DNA from: Litoditis marina
Lineage: Eukaryota > Nematoda > Chromadorea > Rhabditida > Rhabditidae
DNA: 64,000 bases
NCBI GenBank assembly: GCA_964036275.1
Contig: OZ038437.1
Coordinates: forward strand, 10,657,960 to 10,721,959
Direction of reading: 5' to 3'
In this document: positions 1-12,034 of the stretch, piece by piece
Layout of the letters: every line of letters starts with the position of its first letter
Position numbering within the stretch: position 1 is the first letter of the stretch
Notes under the pieces: generated by a model
Database searches by the model: none
What the model saw: only the letters and a program-made list of their open reading frames with translations
Told to the model about the DNA's origin: nothing
Position numbers and translations under genes: made by a program

Positions 1-1027
1 GAACAATCCTTCGTACTCATAGTTATCACGAAAAACATTACTAACTAAAATCTCATAAATACGTTTAAAGTCTTATAAGAATATCAGGATAGGATATAGA
101 ACAAATGGAGAAGAAAAAGCATCACCAGGTAATACTTGAATGATGAAAGAAACATTTGAGTCACGTACGACAAAGGTGGAAATAGTCTCTATAGATTGTT
201 AATATTTTTGTGCATGTAAACAAAGTGATAACTCGTAGGGAAAGGGCGTATGACGTCAGATTAGAATCGATAGAAGGCGAAACCTGAAGTTTCGAAAGAT
301 TCTGAGGGCGAAACGATTCTAAGAACTGTTGCCCTCACGGAAGACGTCTGTCTTGTAAATGGTTCAAATCCACGAACAGGCTTTCGTACACATAGTTCTC
401 AAGAAAAGTGTAATTAACTAAGAAAGTAAGTATTATAGTTAGGAAAGCAGTTTTGTAAGCTTAACTAACACAGCAAAAATAAAACACACAGAACAACCAA
501 GACAAGAAAGAAGAAGAACAATCAAAAGCGAATCGGGACGGCCAAATCAAGAAATGAAACTACGAGGAAAGTACTGTACCTCGATCTCGATAATGGCGTA
601 GCACCGGGCGCCAACCTTCGCGGAAATTTTCCGGTTTCATCCCGGATCCACCCCAATTCTAGCCGGGCGCATTTCGCGAAATGCGCTCGGCTGGAATTGG
701 GAAAATTTCCAGCAAAAGTCGGGAAATTTCCGGGAGAAAACCGAGAGAAAGCAAAGAAAAACACCAGAAATTCCCCGAAAAATTTTACCTTGATTTTTTT
801 ACCATTCCAGATTATAGGATTTTTTTTTCTTGGTAACAGTATTTTCCCAAAATATTATCAAAAAATATTTTCTTAAAAATATTTTCAATAAATAAGGAAG
901 AGAATAGAAGTGCATATTTCATTAAAGTAAAAACTTCATGAAATGAACTTCATTGTATCCTTTTTGTCTACCTTCAGACTTCGATGTTGAGCTGATAATT
1001 TCCAAAATATCAACCCCTGGCCGCGCC
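1..1027. other. Intergenic, no gene recognised
   Basis: No exon with convincing splice sites is visible. The stretch holds AT-rich spacer, a B-box-like run (GGTTCAAATCC near 350) without a matching A box, and from about 600 a run of CCGGGAAATTT-like words that recurs at 4795-4975. The 80-residue minus-strand open frame at 522-764 lies in this low-complexity repeat and is not treated as a gene. Confidence 0.6.
652..701. repeat. 50-bp near-perfect palindrome
   Basis: The arms CCCAATTCTAGCCG and CGGCTGGAATTGGG flank a perfect 20-bp palindrome, GCGCATTTCGCGAAATGCGC, at 667-686. It can fold into one long hairpin. It resembles the terminal hairpins of Helitron-like or foldback elements, but no second end was found, so its origin is open. 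Confidence 0.8.
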
Positions 1028-1031
1028 GTAT

Positions 1032-1351
1032 AGTTGTGGAATAAGTGTGCTGGGTCAGTTGATGAGAAGAACATGGTCAATAGGGGTTTATTACTCAATG
1101 AGAATGAACATGAAAAGTGGAGTTGTATGGTCGGAACCGAGCGCGATGCGTCGCAAAACCCTCTCTCTGCCGTTGCTCGTGTTCTGTCGGGGGCGTTGCC
1201 TAGAAGTAAAACATAACTCCGCAAACAATTGTATTGATCAAAGGAACATCTAGATCAGTTCTAAGTTAGAAGAGAACAAGAGGGAGGTTATCAACTAGGT
1301 TACCTGAGCTACCGGTAAATATAAGTGATCGGTTATGAACCATCACTTACA
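1032..1351. repeat. 5' long terminal repeat
   Basis: Shares AGTTGTGGAATAAGTG at its start and CATCACTTACA at its end with the copy at 3944. An internal inverted pair TGT...ACA lies 3 bp inside the left end. Small open frames on both strands here (922-1224 minus, 1034-1253 plus) are repeated in the second LTR and are not genes. Confidence 0.85.
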
Positions 1352-3943
1352 CCTCCCACCTTTACAGAAGTCCGTCCCTGGACTACTCTCAATTTATTGT
1401 TGGAAGAAATGAATAGATTGATGACGAAAAAAATTTAAACTTGTGTTTGCAGTTTCAGTTCGATAGGGAAATCCGTAATCTGAGTGGCAGTCTAATTAGA
1501 AACTAATATGTTTCTTCGACATCGGGTCAAATCACTTACTTGAATGAGAAGAGTTTCTGAGGCTTCTGAAGCTATCTTTGGTGTCCGCTTTGCAATGAAT
1601 TTCTACTTTGGCAACAATTTCAGTTTTTGCCACCGTAATTCAGTATCGCGACTCACTTTAGAACATGTGTTAATGCATTCATACCTTAAAAACGAAGAGT
1701 GCTGTTAAATGTGCATATTCCTATTTCTCCAAAACGGTACTAGTATGAAATATCGGTCTATTTTGCAATGAGTCTCAGTAACTTGAAGCACATGCATAGA
1801 AGCTTTAATAACGGTTAGCAGTGTCTTTGTACTTTTGAATATATTTTTCCAATTACCCTAAACATCACACATGTCCTCCAATTTTCCGTTCTTAGTCGTT
1901 CACTAGATGGTGCTTGAGGGCGAGCATAGTAAGCTCGATATTTTCATTTGTTTTTCAGAAAGTCTTAAGTTTTTATAGAAAAATAAAGAAGATTGTAATT
2001 AATGGTTTACTGTTTCGTAGTCATCTTAAGAGTTCGTTACAGTGTGGAAAGAAATTGCTCAGCATTATGCCACAGATTCTGAGTTTCATTTTGTTGCAAG
2101 CGGTTAGCAAGTTCGCATAATTCCTCAATAAGATAAATTATTGGTTACCACATGAATGGAAAGAGGCCTTACCATAATCACATGTTCATCTGTTACTAAT
2201 AACTTGACGGAGAGGAGCTACAGATTCTTCAACAATGAGGATATTTTATTAAATACGTATTATAATGGAATACTGTGCAAAATATAGAGTGAAACTTGAA
2301 TCATGTCTACTGTTCAGTACTAAGATTTTCTGGAAATTCACTTTCTCTACGGTTTATGACGACTTTCCATCCGTACTACATGAGAAGAGGTTGATAGAGG
2401 GGGAAATGGGAATTTGGGAATATAACAAAGTTAATGAACTCACCTGACTCTACTTCATGACTATCTGTTGGCATTCGTTTGGCGACTTCTGTTGTGGTTC
2501 ATAACTTCGAATCGAGGCGTATGCATCTAGCCAAAATTATGGAACATCTGCAAGCTGTGTGTTATTCCGAGCCACACTGTGCAAAAAAACTAGAAATCTT
2601 CGGTTATATCTACTGGTTACTCAACAAAAGTATTCTTTATGATGTAATTCATAGAGTGTAAAGCAGAGATATAAGGTTCCAATTACGTTTCTGTTCGAAA
2701 AAATTACACTGTTCTGATTGAAGAAACATATAAAGGTACGAATGAGAAGATCAAACTGATTTTTTTTGCAGTCTGGGAAATTCCTTGATCAACATTATGT
2801 TTTGCAAAGAGCACTTCCATTATACTTCTTTTTTGTTCTTGTTCCGGTCCTCATTTTATTATTCGTGAGGTAACAAGTAAACGAGTAGGGCTTCGATAGT
2901 GACGAAGAAAAATGGGAGTGTCCCGGAAGATTGCATGAGAAAATATGAACTAGTATGTATTTTCAACTAACTTCACTGATTTGAAACGAATGGGTGACCA
3001 AGTATCATTAATGGCTAATATTCTCATGTTTGTCGAAAAGTAAATGTTTTGAGAAAGCGTATCATTCATGTTTTGTCGCGCTCGCGGAATTATGTTTTTC
3101 CATCTTATCAATTTCTGAATCATTAGCGATTGCGCGGGCTGGGAAACATAATAATGCTTATGCTCAGTCATGTGAACAAAACTTTATTGTAATATTCTAA
3201 AAAGACTCGGTGTGGAATAAAATGTAGCGATTTGTCGTCGGACTGACTCTATTAGTTAGTTTTGCTCTGCGTCTTTCTCAGCTCAAAAATTTGTTTCATT
3301 GTAGACATCCATTTATTCTTGTGTGCTTTGTAAATTCTCATTACCTCACGTCTCCGCCTAGTTTCACATGATGATTCGACCAGAAACAATAATAAAATTC
3401 AGAATAAAAATACATACTAGGGCAACCATAGTAAGGTTGAACACAACAAAAATCACCGAATTGTCTCACAATAAATAACCTCACCAACAGAATAGACCAC
3501 ATCGTCCCCAACCATCCAAGTCAGTCGTCACCAACTTGGAAAGCGCTGATAGCGTGGCTGCTCATCTCAATCTACAATTACAAAAGTGCATTACTGCGGG
3601 CCAGAGCTTTTTGGTCAAACTCCAAAATTACGACTTAAGGGCCCTGCCATAACTTCGAAGCCCAGAAAGGTGCCTTCCGACCGGTCGGCCTAAATGTACC
3701 TCAACAGGCGCAACAAAAACCCGGGTAGCCATCCCACCTATCAGCCTAACTCAAAACTGTTATCAGAGGAGAGAACAATTCGGGAGAGAGGGGCGAGGGC
3801 AGTAGCCTCGAATCCGATATCCACAATACGAATAGGAATAGATGAGAAAATAAGACGATCAGCGAAAGCGATTATAATAGTGATGGATAGTAGAAGGTCG
3901 GGGATCGATAGAAAATTATAGTTCTATTGGATTCGCTGCTACC

Positions 3944-4261
3944 AGTTGTGGAATAAGTGTTGGGTCAGTTGATGAGAAGAACATGGTCAATAGGGGTTTA
4001 TTACTCAATGAGAATGAACATGAAAAGTGGAGTTGTATGGTCGGAACCGAGCGCGATGCGTCGCAAAACCCTCTCTCTGCCGTTGCTCGTGTTCTGTCGG
4101 GGGCGTTGCCTGGAAGTAAAACATAACTCCGCAAACAATTGTATTGATCAAAGGAACATCTAGATCAGTTCTAAGTTAGAAGAGAACCAGAGGGAGGTTA
4201 TCAACTAGGTTACCTGAGCTACCGGTAAATATAAGTGATCGGTTATGAACCATCACTTACA
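3944..4261. repeat. 3' long terminal repeat
   Basis: Second copy of the 320-bp repeat, lacking two bases after AATAAGTG and with two substitutions. No clear polypurine tract precedes it, which fits an interior that has diverged or been replaced. Confidence 0.85.
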
Positions 4262-4265
4262 GTAT

Positions 4266-5590
4266 CTAGTACGGGTTACGCGATTGCCGCGGCAAAAAGC
4301 TTGTTCAGGCTTAGCAGCTTTTAGCGCCATAGAATGTGAATCAAACTTTTATTTTAACTCTCAAATGATGAGTAATAAGCACATTATAGATTTTCACCAC
4401 TTTTACCTATATTTTGATCCATTTGCGAGTTAGCGAGGGAGAGATTAGACAGAGAGAGAGAGAGAGATAGAGAGAGAGATAGAGAGAAAGAGAGAAAGTT
4501 AGCTCCTACTGTTCTCCTTCCTTTTTAAAGAGTAGTATAGTTCTATAATCCACACAATTCCAACAGAGACTCCTACAGCACATATTTTGCATAAAAAAAA
4601 TTCCCACCTTTTCGATAATGTTTACGCAAATGAAACGACCTATTCATACTGTAGGAGTCTCAGTAGGAATGAAAAATACTATATTTGGCCTCATCACTAT
4701 TATGACCATAAACTTTATTGAAAACAGTCAGTATGTGTTACAGAGTGAATGATGAACATGACTGAATTTTTAAAACGAAATAGTTCCTAATTGTCTGGGA
4801 AATTTCTCGGTTTTGTCCTCACACTGACCCGGAAAAAAATTTCCGAAGATTTTCTCTGATTTTTCTCAGAATTTTCCTCGTTTTCTCCCCGACACTTATT
4901 TCCGGGATTTTCCCGAGTAATTGCCCGGAAATATCGCGGTTATAACCCGACTTTTTCTCCAATTTAGCGCAGAAAATGCATGGCAATTTTATTCCCAGAT
5001 TTCGCTGGGAGTGCAAACTACCTATGAGGTAACAACTAACATTAAACTTAACAGTTGTCTGCGTCTCACTACTTCCACAACTTCAGTGAATTGCATGATC
5101 CCTTTTGAGCTCCTATATACAACAGTTTGATATCATCTATAGGTGTCGCTCTGGGTTATCGTGCTTCAATCGAAAATGGTTGTAGTTTGGTAAGCCTATA
5201 CCATAGTAGGACAAAGACTATCTGATTATCAGGACTGAAAAAGAATATAAAATAAATCCAGTTCTTTAGTAAAATATGTCTAACAGATTTTGAACACACT
5301 TATAACCCGACAATAATGAGGAAGAGTGGATTTCTCTTACAAACAAGGATTTAACCAATCTCTTATCCATACAATAGCAAAATGTTTCACTTTAAATGGT
5401 CTCTTTTAAGAAATAGCAATTTCTGAACCTCTTGCTCACGAACCAAAGAGAAACTACTTAAACTTTACAATCATAACCCAATACCTTTTTTAGGAATAGT
5501 GTCTGAACACTTATAACACAACATTCATTCAAGTATTCAATCACAATAGTATTAAAATGGGGAAACCATCAGTAGAGCGCAGGAGAGAGA
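4266..5590. other. Intergenic with small repeats
   Basis: Contains a (GA)n run at about 4447-4498, a MITE at 4555-4675, and a CCGGGAAATTT-rich stretch at 4795-4975 like the one at 600-760. No exon is supported. Confidence 0.6.
4555..4675. mobile_element. MITE, GACTCCTACAG terminal-repeat family
   Basis: Left end GACTCCTACAGCACAT and right end ACTGTAGGAGTCTCAGTAGG are inverted copies about 120 bp apart. The same ends occur at 16395-16589 and 42821-43006. Single ends occur near 7345, 9740 and 34670. Confidence 0.65.
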
Positions 5591-5733
5591 AAGCCTAACA
5601 CTTCAGTGAACAAACACAAGAAAAAGGAAAGCAGCTAAACACATTTGTTTTTCTTTTACAACTGGAACAAAATGGAAGGAGAAATGAAAACGGCAGCGCA
5701 AATAATGAATTAGAACCAACACAGCACAAAAAG

Positions 5734-8157
5734 TCACACAAAAAGAGACGTGGGTACAGAGCGGGATACGGGCAAAGACCAAACATCAGATCTGTAGTTT
5801 GACGCGTCTAAACACAATTTACGTGACATAACGTCAAACAGGGTAGAGCCGAGCAGGGCACTCGTCTTGTCGAAACCATAAAGATGGAAGCGGCAACAGC
5901 CTGACTCCAATAAACATGTAAAAAGATTTCCGGGCAGTACATCCCGAGAAGCAGAAATAGAAACCATGGGGATTCTACAATCACGGGACTCCAAGAAACT
6001 CCAGAACACACTTGTTCCTTGCAAGAATTTCACAGGGAGCTCGACTGGAAATGAAAAAAAAATTGAATGAGACAACGAGACATCAGTCAGGTATAATTTA
6101 CAGTTCACACAAATCATTTCCCATCCCCTATAATCCGAGAGACAGGACAACCTTCACAACCAACAGGGGAGTGATGCCAGCAAACATGGTAAATTGACAC
6201 TTCATCCATGTTATCTCTTTCATATTGTACACTGATATGTATTAAGAAATGTTGTTGTATTTTCATTAAAAAAACCATTTTATACGTAACCTGCTCACCG
6301 TGTTTATTAAATCAACCGCTCCTACAAAGGAAAGAGCTAACTGTAGTGAAGAAGTTATAAAGAAAAGGACTTCTCAAACTTTATCTGATGGAACTGCAAG
6401 TTCAGAAGTTGAGAGCAGAGAAATGTGTATTTTTTTCCAAACTGAATCAAGCCATTAAGGATAATCACAAACAACTTCAAAGTTATGACCTCTTCTCTCA
6501 CTATGAAATAATCGGCACAAATTGTTATCTAAAAGTAACACTATCTTTTACTCCCATCTCAACCCAAAATAACTGAACAACACCTGAGACCCAGCATTCC
6601 AAATCGCGCAAATAGGCGAAAACAGTGTGCTCACTGGGAGCCAGCGAAATTCCAAGATGAGAAACCATTCCGTCCACTAACGTACGAACCAGACCACGCT
6701 CTGCCTAAAAAGTATACATACATAATCAGGAACAGACAACCAAAACATAGTTTGACAAGTCACCAGCATAATTGCTAACAACGATAAACTGCTCTCGAAC
6801 TGATTTACGGAAAACATACCAAAACAAAATGTGACGGAACAGATATAGAATAAAGAATCAATAAGTTGGTTATTTTCCTGACTTACAGAGAAGCGAAATA
6901 ATCCCCTCCCGATATAAGAGAAAGAAAATTAAAATCTAACAGGAAAGACAATAAAAAGGAAAACTAAAGTTCCTCACCGTATAAGCAGAGACAGTTCTTC
7001 CATCCTTTAGTAAACTATGAAGAGTTGTCGTACGTTCATCAGGGACCTGAAAGATGAGTAATGCCACATTTTTCGCTGTACTCTTTCTTTCTGTTTACTC
7101 ACAAAAACAGGCTCAGAAACGACTACAGCAATAATACCAATACAGCTGAAAGTAAAACTTGCACAAGATCTACGTTAGTTCAAAGTCGGCTATATTCCAC
7201 CAAACAGATTAAAGAGAAAGAAATATAGTCGCCATCTTTCTTGCTGAGACTCTACAGTACACTTTCAAAACTTGAACGCAGAAATTATAAACAATTCTTA
7301 TAATATTAACGTCATTGAAATAGGCTTGAAGATTAGTAATATTACTGTAGGAGTCTCAGTAGGAATGAAAAGACTATACAACATCGCAAACAAAAACCTT
7401 ATATTTCAGAACACAAATAGAAAATGATAAGAATAGGTGAATTTAAAAAAAATAGGTGAGGAACCAATGAGACGAATTAAACGTACCAAGGAAATCAAAG
7501 GGGTCTCAATATGTTCTTCTTGGGACAGCTCTTCTTGAACAGGTTCCTGAGGTGGACGAAGTTCCACCTCCAGTGCCCAATTGTCCCCGGGAATCCCGAG
7601 AGGAAGCCAAACATTGCGGATCTATAAACAATCTATAGAGAACAGAAAGACTAAAAGAGACTCTACGAGTCTCAATATTTATGAAAGAATTTTACAAATT
7701 AAAGTTTATGACAGCCCCCATTCCGCTAACAATACCTTTTGCCATATGACGATTTCCGAGTCTCGAGAAATAAATTTAAAGCAGAAGTTCAAGAACTCAC
7801 ATTATCGTCGGTGAAATTAAACGGAGATTTGATAAAAACTGGAATTTCTTCATCGAGACCATTGAGTCGTATTGGATATAATTAGCGAGAGCAATGATGA
7901 ACGTAGACTTTCCGACACTCGTCCCCTCCATCCGCACGTCGGACACGGGCTTCACGGATGGCATTGCGGCGGCGTCGAGATCAAAAGGCTGCAACAAAAC
8001 AGCGGGTTAAACGTGTACGGGGAACGGCAGCCAGAACGGGGAGTTCTCATAGATGTTTTTCAAAACTTACATCGATCTCATCGTCCTCCCACCATTCTCA
8101 CGCCGGGATGTCGCGGGGGTCGCGCATCGGAACCGGGGGCCCGTCAAAGACAAACGG
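5734..8157 (-). pseudogene. Unrecognised multi-exon gene with a P-loop exon, probably decayed
   Basis: Reading the minus strand from high to low coordinates, candidate exons are 8071-8157, 7801-7988 (P-loop), 7487-7621, 6978-7046, an open block 6525-6704, and 5734-6044. The exons at 7487-7621 (45 codons) and 6978-7046 (23 codons) have good acceptors, GT donors, phase 0 at both ends and no stop, which supports real coding origin. The 7487 exon begins IRNVWLPLGIPGDNW; the 6978 exon reads VPDERTTTLHSLLKDGRT. The 8071 exon has an in-frame TGA in one reading, and the P-loop exon carries a frame change near its end. I do not recognise the protein. A nucleotide-binding role is suggested only by the P-loop. 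Exon chaining is inferred. Confidence 0.45.
7801..7988 (-). pseudogene. P-loop NTPase exon, recombinant copy
   Basis: Encodes GTSVGKST followed by FIIALANYI, a Walker A (GxxxxGKS/T) sequence. The same exon occurs at 60578-60737 and 61780-61933. The downstream half matches the 60.6 kb copy closely, but a one-base change shifts the frame after YDSM. Upstream of the P-loop the sequence is unrelated and GC-rich (DLDAAAMPSVKPVSDVR), whereas the 60.6 kb copy reads MNILLLGET. The exon therefore looks like a fusion of two sources at the P-loop. The acceptor TTGCAG and donor GTGAGT are present. Confidence 0.6.
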
Positions 8158-8706
8158 CTGCAAATAAATCGTAATGAGGCCGTGGAGGTTTATGCCCGCG
8201 TTTATAATCCTTTAACTAAATGTAACGCACGTTCTCGTCTAGGCACTCATCTCCGATCTCGGGGGCCACAAAAAAAACTAGCATTTAGCAAACTGTCAAA
8301 TGTATGAGGTGTTTTGAGTGTGGGGAACATGATTAGATGGCCGGCTGCTTGTGGCGCCGTGTCACCTATCGCAGATGGGTTCAATACCCAGCTTGTGCAA
8401 CAATGCAACAAAGTTTGACAGTAACAAAATCACGCGCAGCGTTTAACGCTACGCATATTTACATTTATAATCAACGCCTGTTGTGTATTGACTGAAGATA
8501 TGTTTATATTATACAAACAGTAGTGAAGATCTATTTTCCGTTTTTGAGATTAAAATGAACAGCGACGTAGTTTACTTATCACTGAATCGCTAGAGACATA
8601 GATTGCACTCCACAAGCACGACGAGAAGATCCATACTGTAAAACATGAACTCAATAATCGGTTATACAGCGATGATATTACGGTATTTTGTCAAAATAAT
8701 ACACCT
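8158..8706. other. Spacer with tRNA-like fragment
   Basis: No exon seen. At 8346-8402 an A-box-like GATGGCCGGCTGC and a B-box-like GGGTTCAATACCC suggest a degenerate tRNA-derived repeat. No acceptor stem forms, so it is not called as a tRNA. Confidence 0.4.
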
Positions 8707-8882
8707 GGCGGCGTAGCAAACTGTTCAACCTCATGAGAAGTTCATGTGAGCTTCTCATGAGAACCTCGTGAGGTACTGGTGAATTTCCAATGTAGTATAG
8801 CAATCAATAGAAACTCATGAAAAGTTTGTCAGACATTGCTCACGAGGTGTCAAATGAATTTTCAAGGTATTGCTATGCCGCC
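8707..8882. mobile_element. MITE, GGCGGCGTAG terminal-repeat family
   Basis: Begins GGCGGCGTAGC and ends GCTATGCCGCC, 176 bp. The interior is full of TCATGAG/CTCATGA palindromes. Full copies lie at 16954-17130 and 43384-43562, and a fragment lies near 49108-49150. Confidence 0.8.
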
Positions 8883-8929
8883 TGTAAACAACTCAAAGGT
8901 ACTTCTAAAACTAGGGAAAAATGGGAATT

Positions 8930-9310
8930 GAGCTGGAAGCTATATTATACAAAGCACGATAGTAATAAGTGTGTCAAAGTCATATTTTCTAAGCTGGAGT
9001 TGGTGGGGTACAACTCTATAGGCTGTGTCACAACTATTCACAACTTTTTATCATAATAACCAATAGGTTATTTTAAAGAAATTGGAAAAACAACTAACCT
9101 TATAGCAAAAACATAGTAAATGTTCTTGGAGTAGTATATACGGCTACTTTGCGGAGATATATGCTCCAGTAATGAGAATAAAATAGGTTGAAAGGTTACA
9201 CCAAGATGCCCCGCCCACAAGTTAATTGGGGTTTCTGTTTTGGGTATCACACCTGGGTAGTAATATTGAGAAAGCAAAAGGTAATTAACCCGAAATTGTG
9301 TCTCACCATA
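8930..9310. repeat. Solo arm of the long-inverted-repeat unit
   Basis: Matches the left arm and its outer flank at 15440-15860, 33870-34280, 41860-42290 and 62800-63140. No right arm follows, so this copy is an incomplete unit. Its short minus-strand frame is repeated with every arm and is not a gene. Confidence 0.75.
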
Positions 9311-9913
9311 AAACTCAGTTATGGCCTAAAAGTATAGATCGAAACCAAATTAGGATGTATCCAGAGACACAGAAGAACTTGCAACTTCTGGAGTATGATC
9401 AAACTACAAACACAGAAAAACAGAACATGAACCACTGGTCTGCACTTTTAGAAACGACTCCCATTATCACGTAGAACGTGTCGAAAGAACAGATATCAGC
9501 AGGTTTTAACGTTTTTCACGTTCAAACACTGTATATTCACACGTTATACGTAACTAGGAGTTTAACTACAACTAAAGTACGAGTACAACGGTCGGTACGA
9601 TTAGGTTATGTTTTACGCATTTTTGAAAACCTGCGCTGTGATTTATAGATTGGTGTTTGGCTGTTTGGTCGACCGTTGTAAAGAAAAAGAGGCTTGATAT
9701 CGGTTGACACAATTCCTACTATATTAAAAGTTTTGTATTCTGGTAGGAGCCAGCAGGGATGAATGAGACTATACTCCTCGCTCCACAATCTTCCGTGGCT
9801 CGATCTCGACACACGCCGTTGTTTTCTTAGTTTTGATGGAAATATCAAGTTCCAAACACAGCGGGATAGCACCGAACACCGTATTCGTTCTCTTTGGAAT
9901 AAGCAAACTCCAT

Positions 9914-10583
9914 ACTAAACAGTGATATACTCAATGAAGAGTCATAGATTTGAGCTAAATCTGCTTTGAAATTAGCGGATACATCGGAAATATGTAACAC
10001 ATCATCGATATATCGATATGTATAATTGTAATTTCGTGCGAAATGTTGCCCTCGTGTTTCTAAAACTGATTTAATGAACTTGTACTCCATGTAGCTAAGA
10101 GTCAGGTCGGCTATTTGTGGTGAGCAGCTGGCGTGGAATACCACATCTTTGTCTATAAACCCTTACCGTATACAGCAATACTATTTACTAGAAGTGACTC
10201 CAATAAATGACAAACTACTTGAAAAGTGGAAAATGAACCAGTACCATTATTAGATACGCTGTAACTACAATGGTCACCTTGTACACGTATATAGTTTTGA
10301 TTTTTGAAACAAACACTAAGGAGCTGAAACATATTCAGCTTTATCACGCGTGGTAAATTAGTAAATAAACTAGCGAAATCAGCAGAATAAATACGTGTAC
10401 TATTACTGGTACGCAAGGGAGTCACGTCATCCACCACTCGTGAACTGTTGTTTACAGCCCAGTAGGGACATGGTAACACAGCAGAACGCAGAACCGTGTA
10501 ATGACAAAGTGCGCGATGCCTCATTAGAATGCTAACTCTACGTGATCATTCAATTTACTTCTAGTATAGTACTAAACAGTGAT
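9914..10583 (-). mobile_element. Retroelement fragment with 13-bp target duplication
   Basis: ACTAAACAGTGAT occurs exactly at 9914-9926 and 10571-10583, flanking a 644-bp insert. The paralogous sites at about 16753, 28233 and 43183 carry a single related copy of that word, so they are the unoccupied state. The insert contains a reverse-transcriptase fragment (9927-10474) and, at its other end, half of the TATACTGTTAG-family MITE. Confidence 0.8.
9927..10474 (-). pseudogene. Penelope-like reverse transcriptase fragment
   Basis: Two minus-strand frames carry reverse-transcriptase blocks in the right order: SADFASLFTNLPR (palm motif with first catalytic Asp), then CSPQIADLTLSYMEYKF (the block after GIPMG), then TYRYIDDVLHISD (YxDD-type active site). 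The spacing and wording fit Penelope-like elements and related invertebrate reverse transcriptases better than LINE or LTR types. The frame changes between the second and third blocks near 10145-10160, with a stop after GKGL. Both the N-terminal part and any GIY-YIG endonuclease are missing. It is a dead, truncated copy. The assignment to Penelope-like is from motif recall only. Confidence 0.7.
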
Positions 10584-11548
10584 TTACTGTTGTGCAGCTA
10601 CGCTTGTTCTTAGTTGTAGCCAAGCTTGCTAACAGCATAATCATGCACAGTGCAGGGTTGTGTTTGATGTCAAACTGGTCTGATGTGTTGTGTTTGTACT
10701 TTGAGTACTCGGAATTTCTTTCTTTCTACCCTATGCTGAATCGTCCCGTCAAACTACAACTCGGATGGGTTCACACTCTACAGCCGAGATCAAAGTACAC
10801 TCATTCAGTTGTTATGCGTTTCTGAGACTAATAATGTACACATATGTGTGTATTTGTATTGTTATTTTATTTTTACTTCACGTGACATTCACATGCCAAT
10901 GCCACGTATTTTTGATATTCCACGTTGTTTTTGCTCCTTTAGTCTTTTCATAGGCACTATTCTGTTCCACTCTTGAAATGAATATTGCAAGTCGTGTAAA
11001 TGGGTGAAAATACAGACAACGGTTTACAAGAAATATTCATTGAAACAAATTATGATGCTCTAAGACTGATTAACACTAAACAGAGTTGTCTATGTTCATT
11101 AAATTCCATCAATTAAATAGAGAACAACCTCATTATATTAGAGGAAATGTAACAAATATCAATTACAGCACGGAAATGGTGCATCCCAAAAACAGCAAAT
11201 TGAAGTAGGAAAAGAAAAGAGAGAGAAGTGTTGGAATTCTACTCTACACCCTTTTATTTCTGAAACAAAACGAACTCTGAGGGTCTCGACATGTCTAATA
11301 AAATATACAAAAAATATAATAATCGTAGTTTTTCTAATAATCCGAGCACTTTCACCGGTAACAGTCGAGAGTCTAATCCAATTGAGATTGAATCAATACA
11401 GTAGTCATCGACGTAATGCAAGAAAGGACGCTGAAACATAATTTTGTAGAGAATAATTCTTACGTGAAATCTCAACCCTGTCTCGTTTGCGAAGTTGAGA
11501 TGCTCAGCACTAATGCCCAACATTCAACATTCAAACTGACTTGCCTTT
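10584..11548. other. Block I repeat sequence without genes
   Basis: Paralogous to about 28240-29880. It includes a shared run with CAAACTACAAC and a CACGTGACATTCAC motif. Open frames here are short, and none has splice context or conserved residues. Confidence 0.55.
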
Positions 11549-11669
11549 TATACTGTTAGTCAATTACACATAAAACATGTTAAACACAACAGCACTCAGA
11601 AACGTGCAATGACATTATTCCTCATCAGAATGCTAAATTCACGTGACTATTCAATGTACTTCTAGTATA
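11549..11669. mobile_element. MITE, TATACTGTTAG terminal-repeat family
   Basis: Starts TATACTGTTAGTCAATTACA and ends CAATGTACTTCTAGTATA. The two ends are inverted copies over about 25 bp. Other copies: 11828-11951, 29992-30128, 52325-52457 and, reversed, 62158-62280. Truncated copies are near 10480 and 34708. Confidence 0.75.
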
Positions 11670-11827
11670 ACTAACCTTCGTGTCACAGGTATGTTTGTCT
11701 ACAGAGGTGTACACTCCGCTATTAGATCGATAATGGAATGGCAGTTCATAATACTTCATCTTCGTTCGTGAAAGATCCTACATGCGAGATCTGTAATGTT
11801 TGAATATAAAAAAGAGAAAGTGTGGAA

Positions 11828-11951
11828 TATACTGTTAGTTAATTGCACAGTAACGTGAAACACGATCAACACAGCAGAACTCAGAAGACGTGCCATAACA
11901 AAATGCACGATGCCACAAACCTACGTGACTGTTCAATTTACTTCTAGCATA
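11828..11951. mobile_element. MITE, TATACTGTTAG family
   Basis: Second copy in block I, ending CTTCTAGCATA. The interior carries the family word CAGCAGAACTCAGAA. Confidence 0.7.
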
Positions 11952-12034
11952 TCAACTTTGTTTTGTCCGTTTGTGAATCATCTTGTTACATACATCTTTT
12001 CTATAGTGAGTGTCAACTTTATGAATTTGTTTGT

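Larger units (their letters stand above)
1032..4261. mobile_element. LTR retrotransposon, non-autonomous or decayed interior
   Basis: Two direct repeats of 320 and 318 bp (1032-1351 and 3944-4261) flank a 2.6 kb interior. They differ by two substitutions and one 2-bp indel, so the insertion is young. The 4-bp word GTAT lies immediately outside both ends (1028-1031 and 4262-4265), as expected for a target-site duplication. No gag, protease, reverse transcriptase or integrase motif is seen in the interior. A short run near 3640-3930 looks like the degraded end of a gag-like frame, with acidic SESDYNSDG-type residues and several stops. The element probably moved with enzymes supplied by a relative. 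The LTR family is not recognised. Confidence 0.8.

Noticed and set aside
922..1224. 100-residue minus-strand open frame
   Set aside because: Lies in the LTR and recurs in the second LTR; no domain or splice context.
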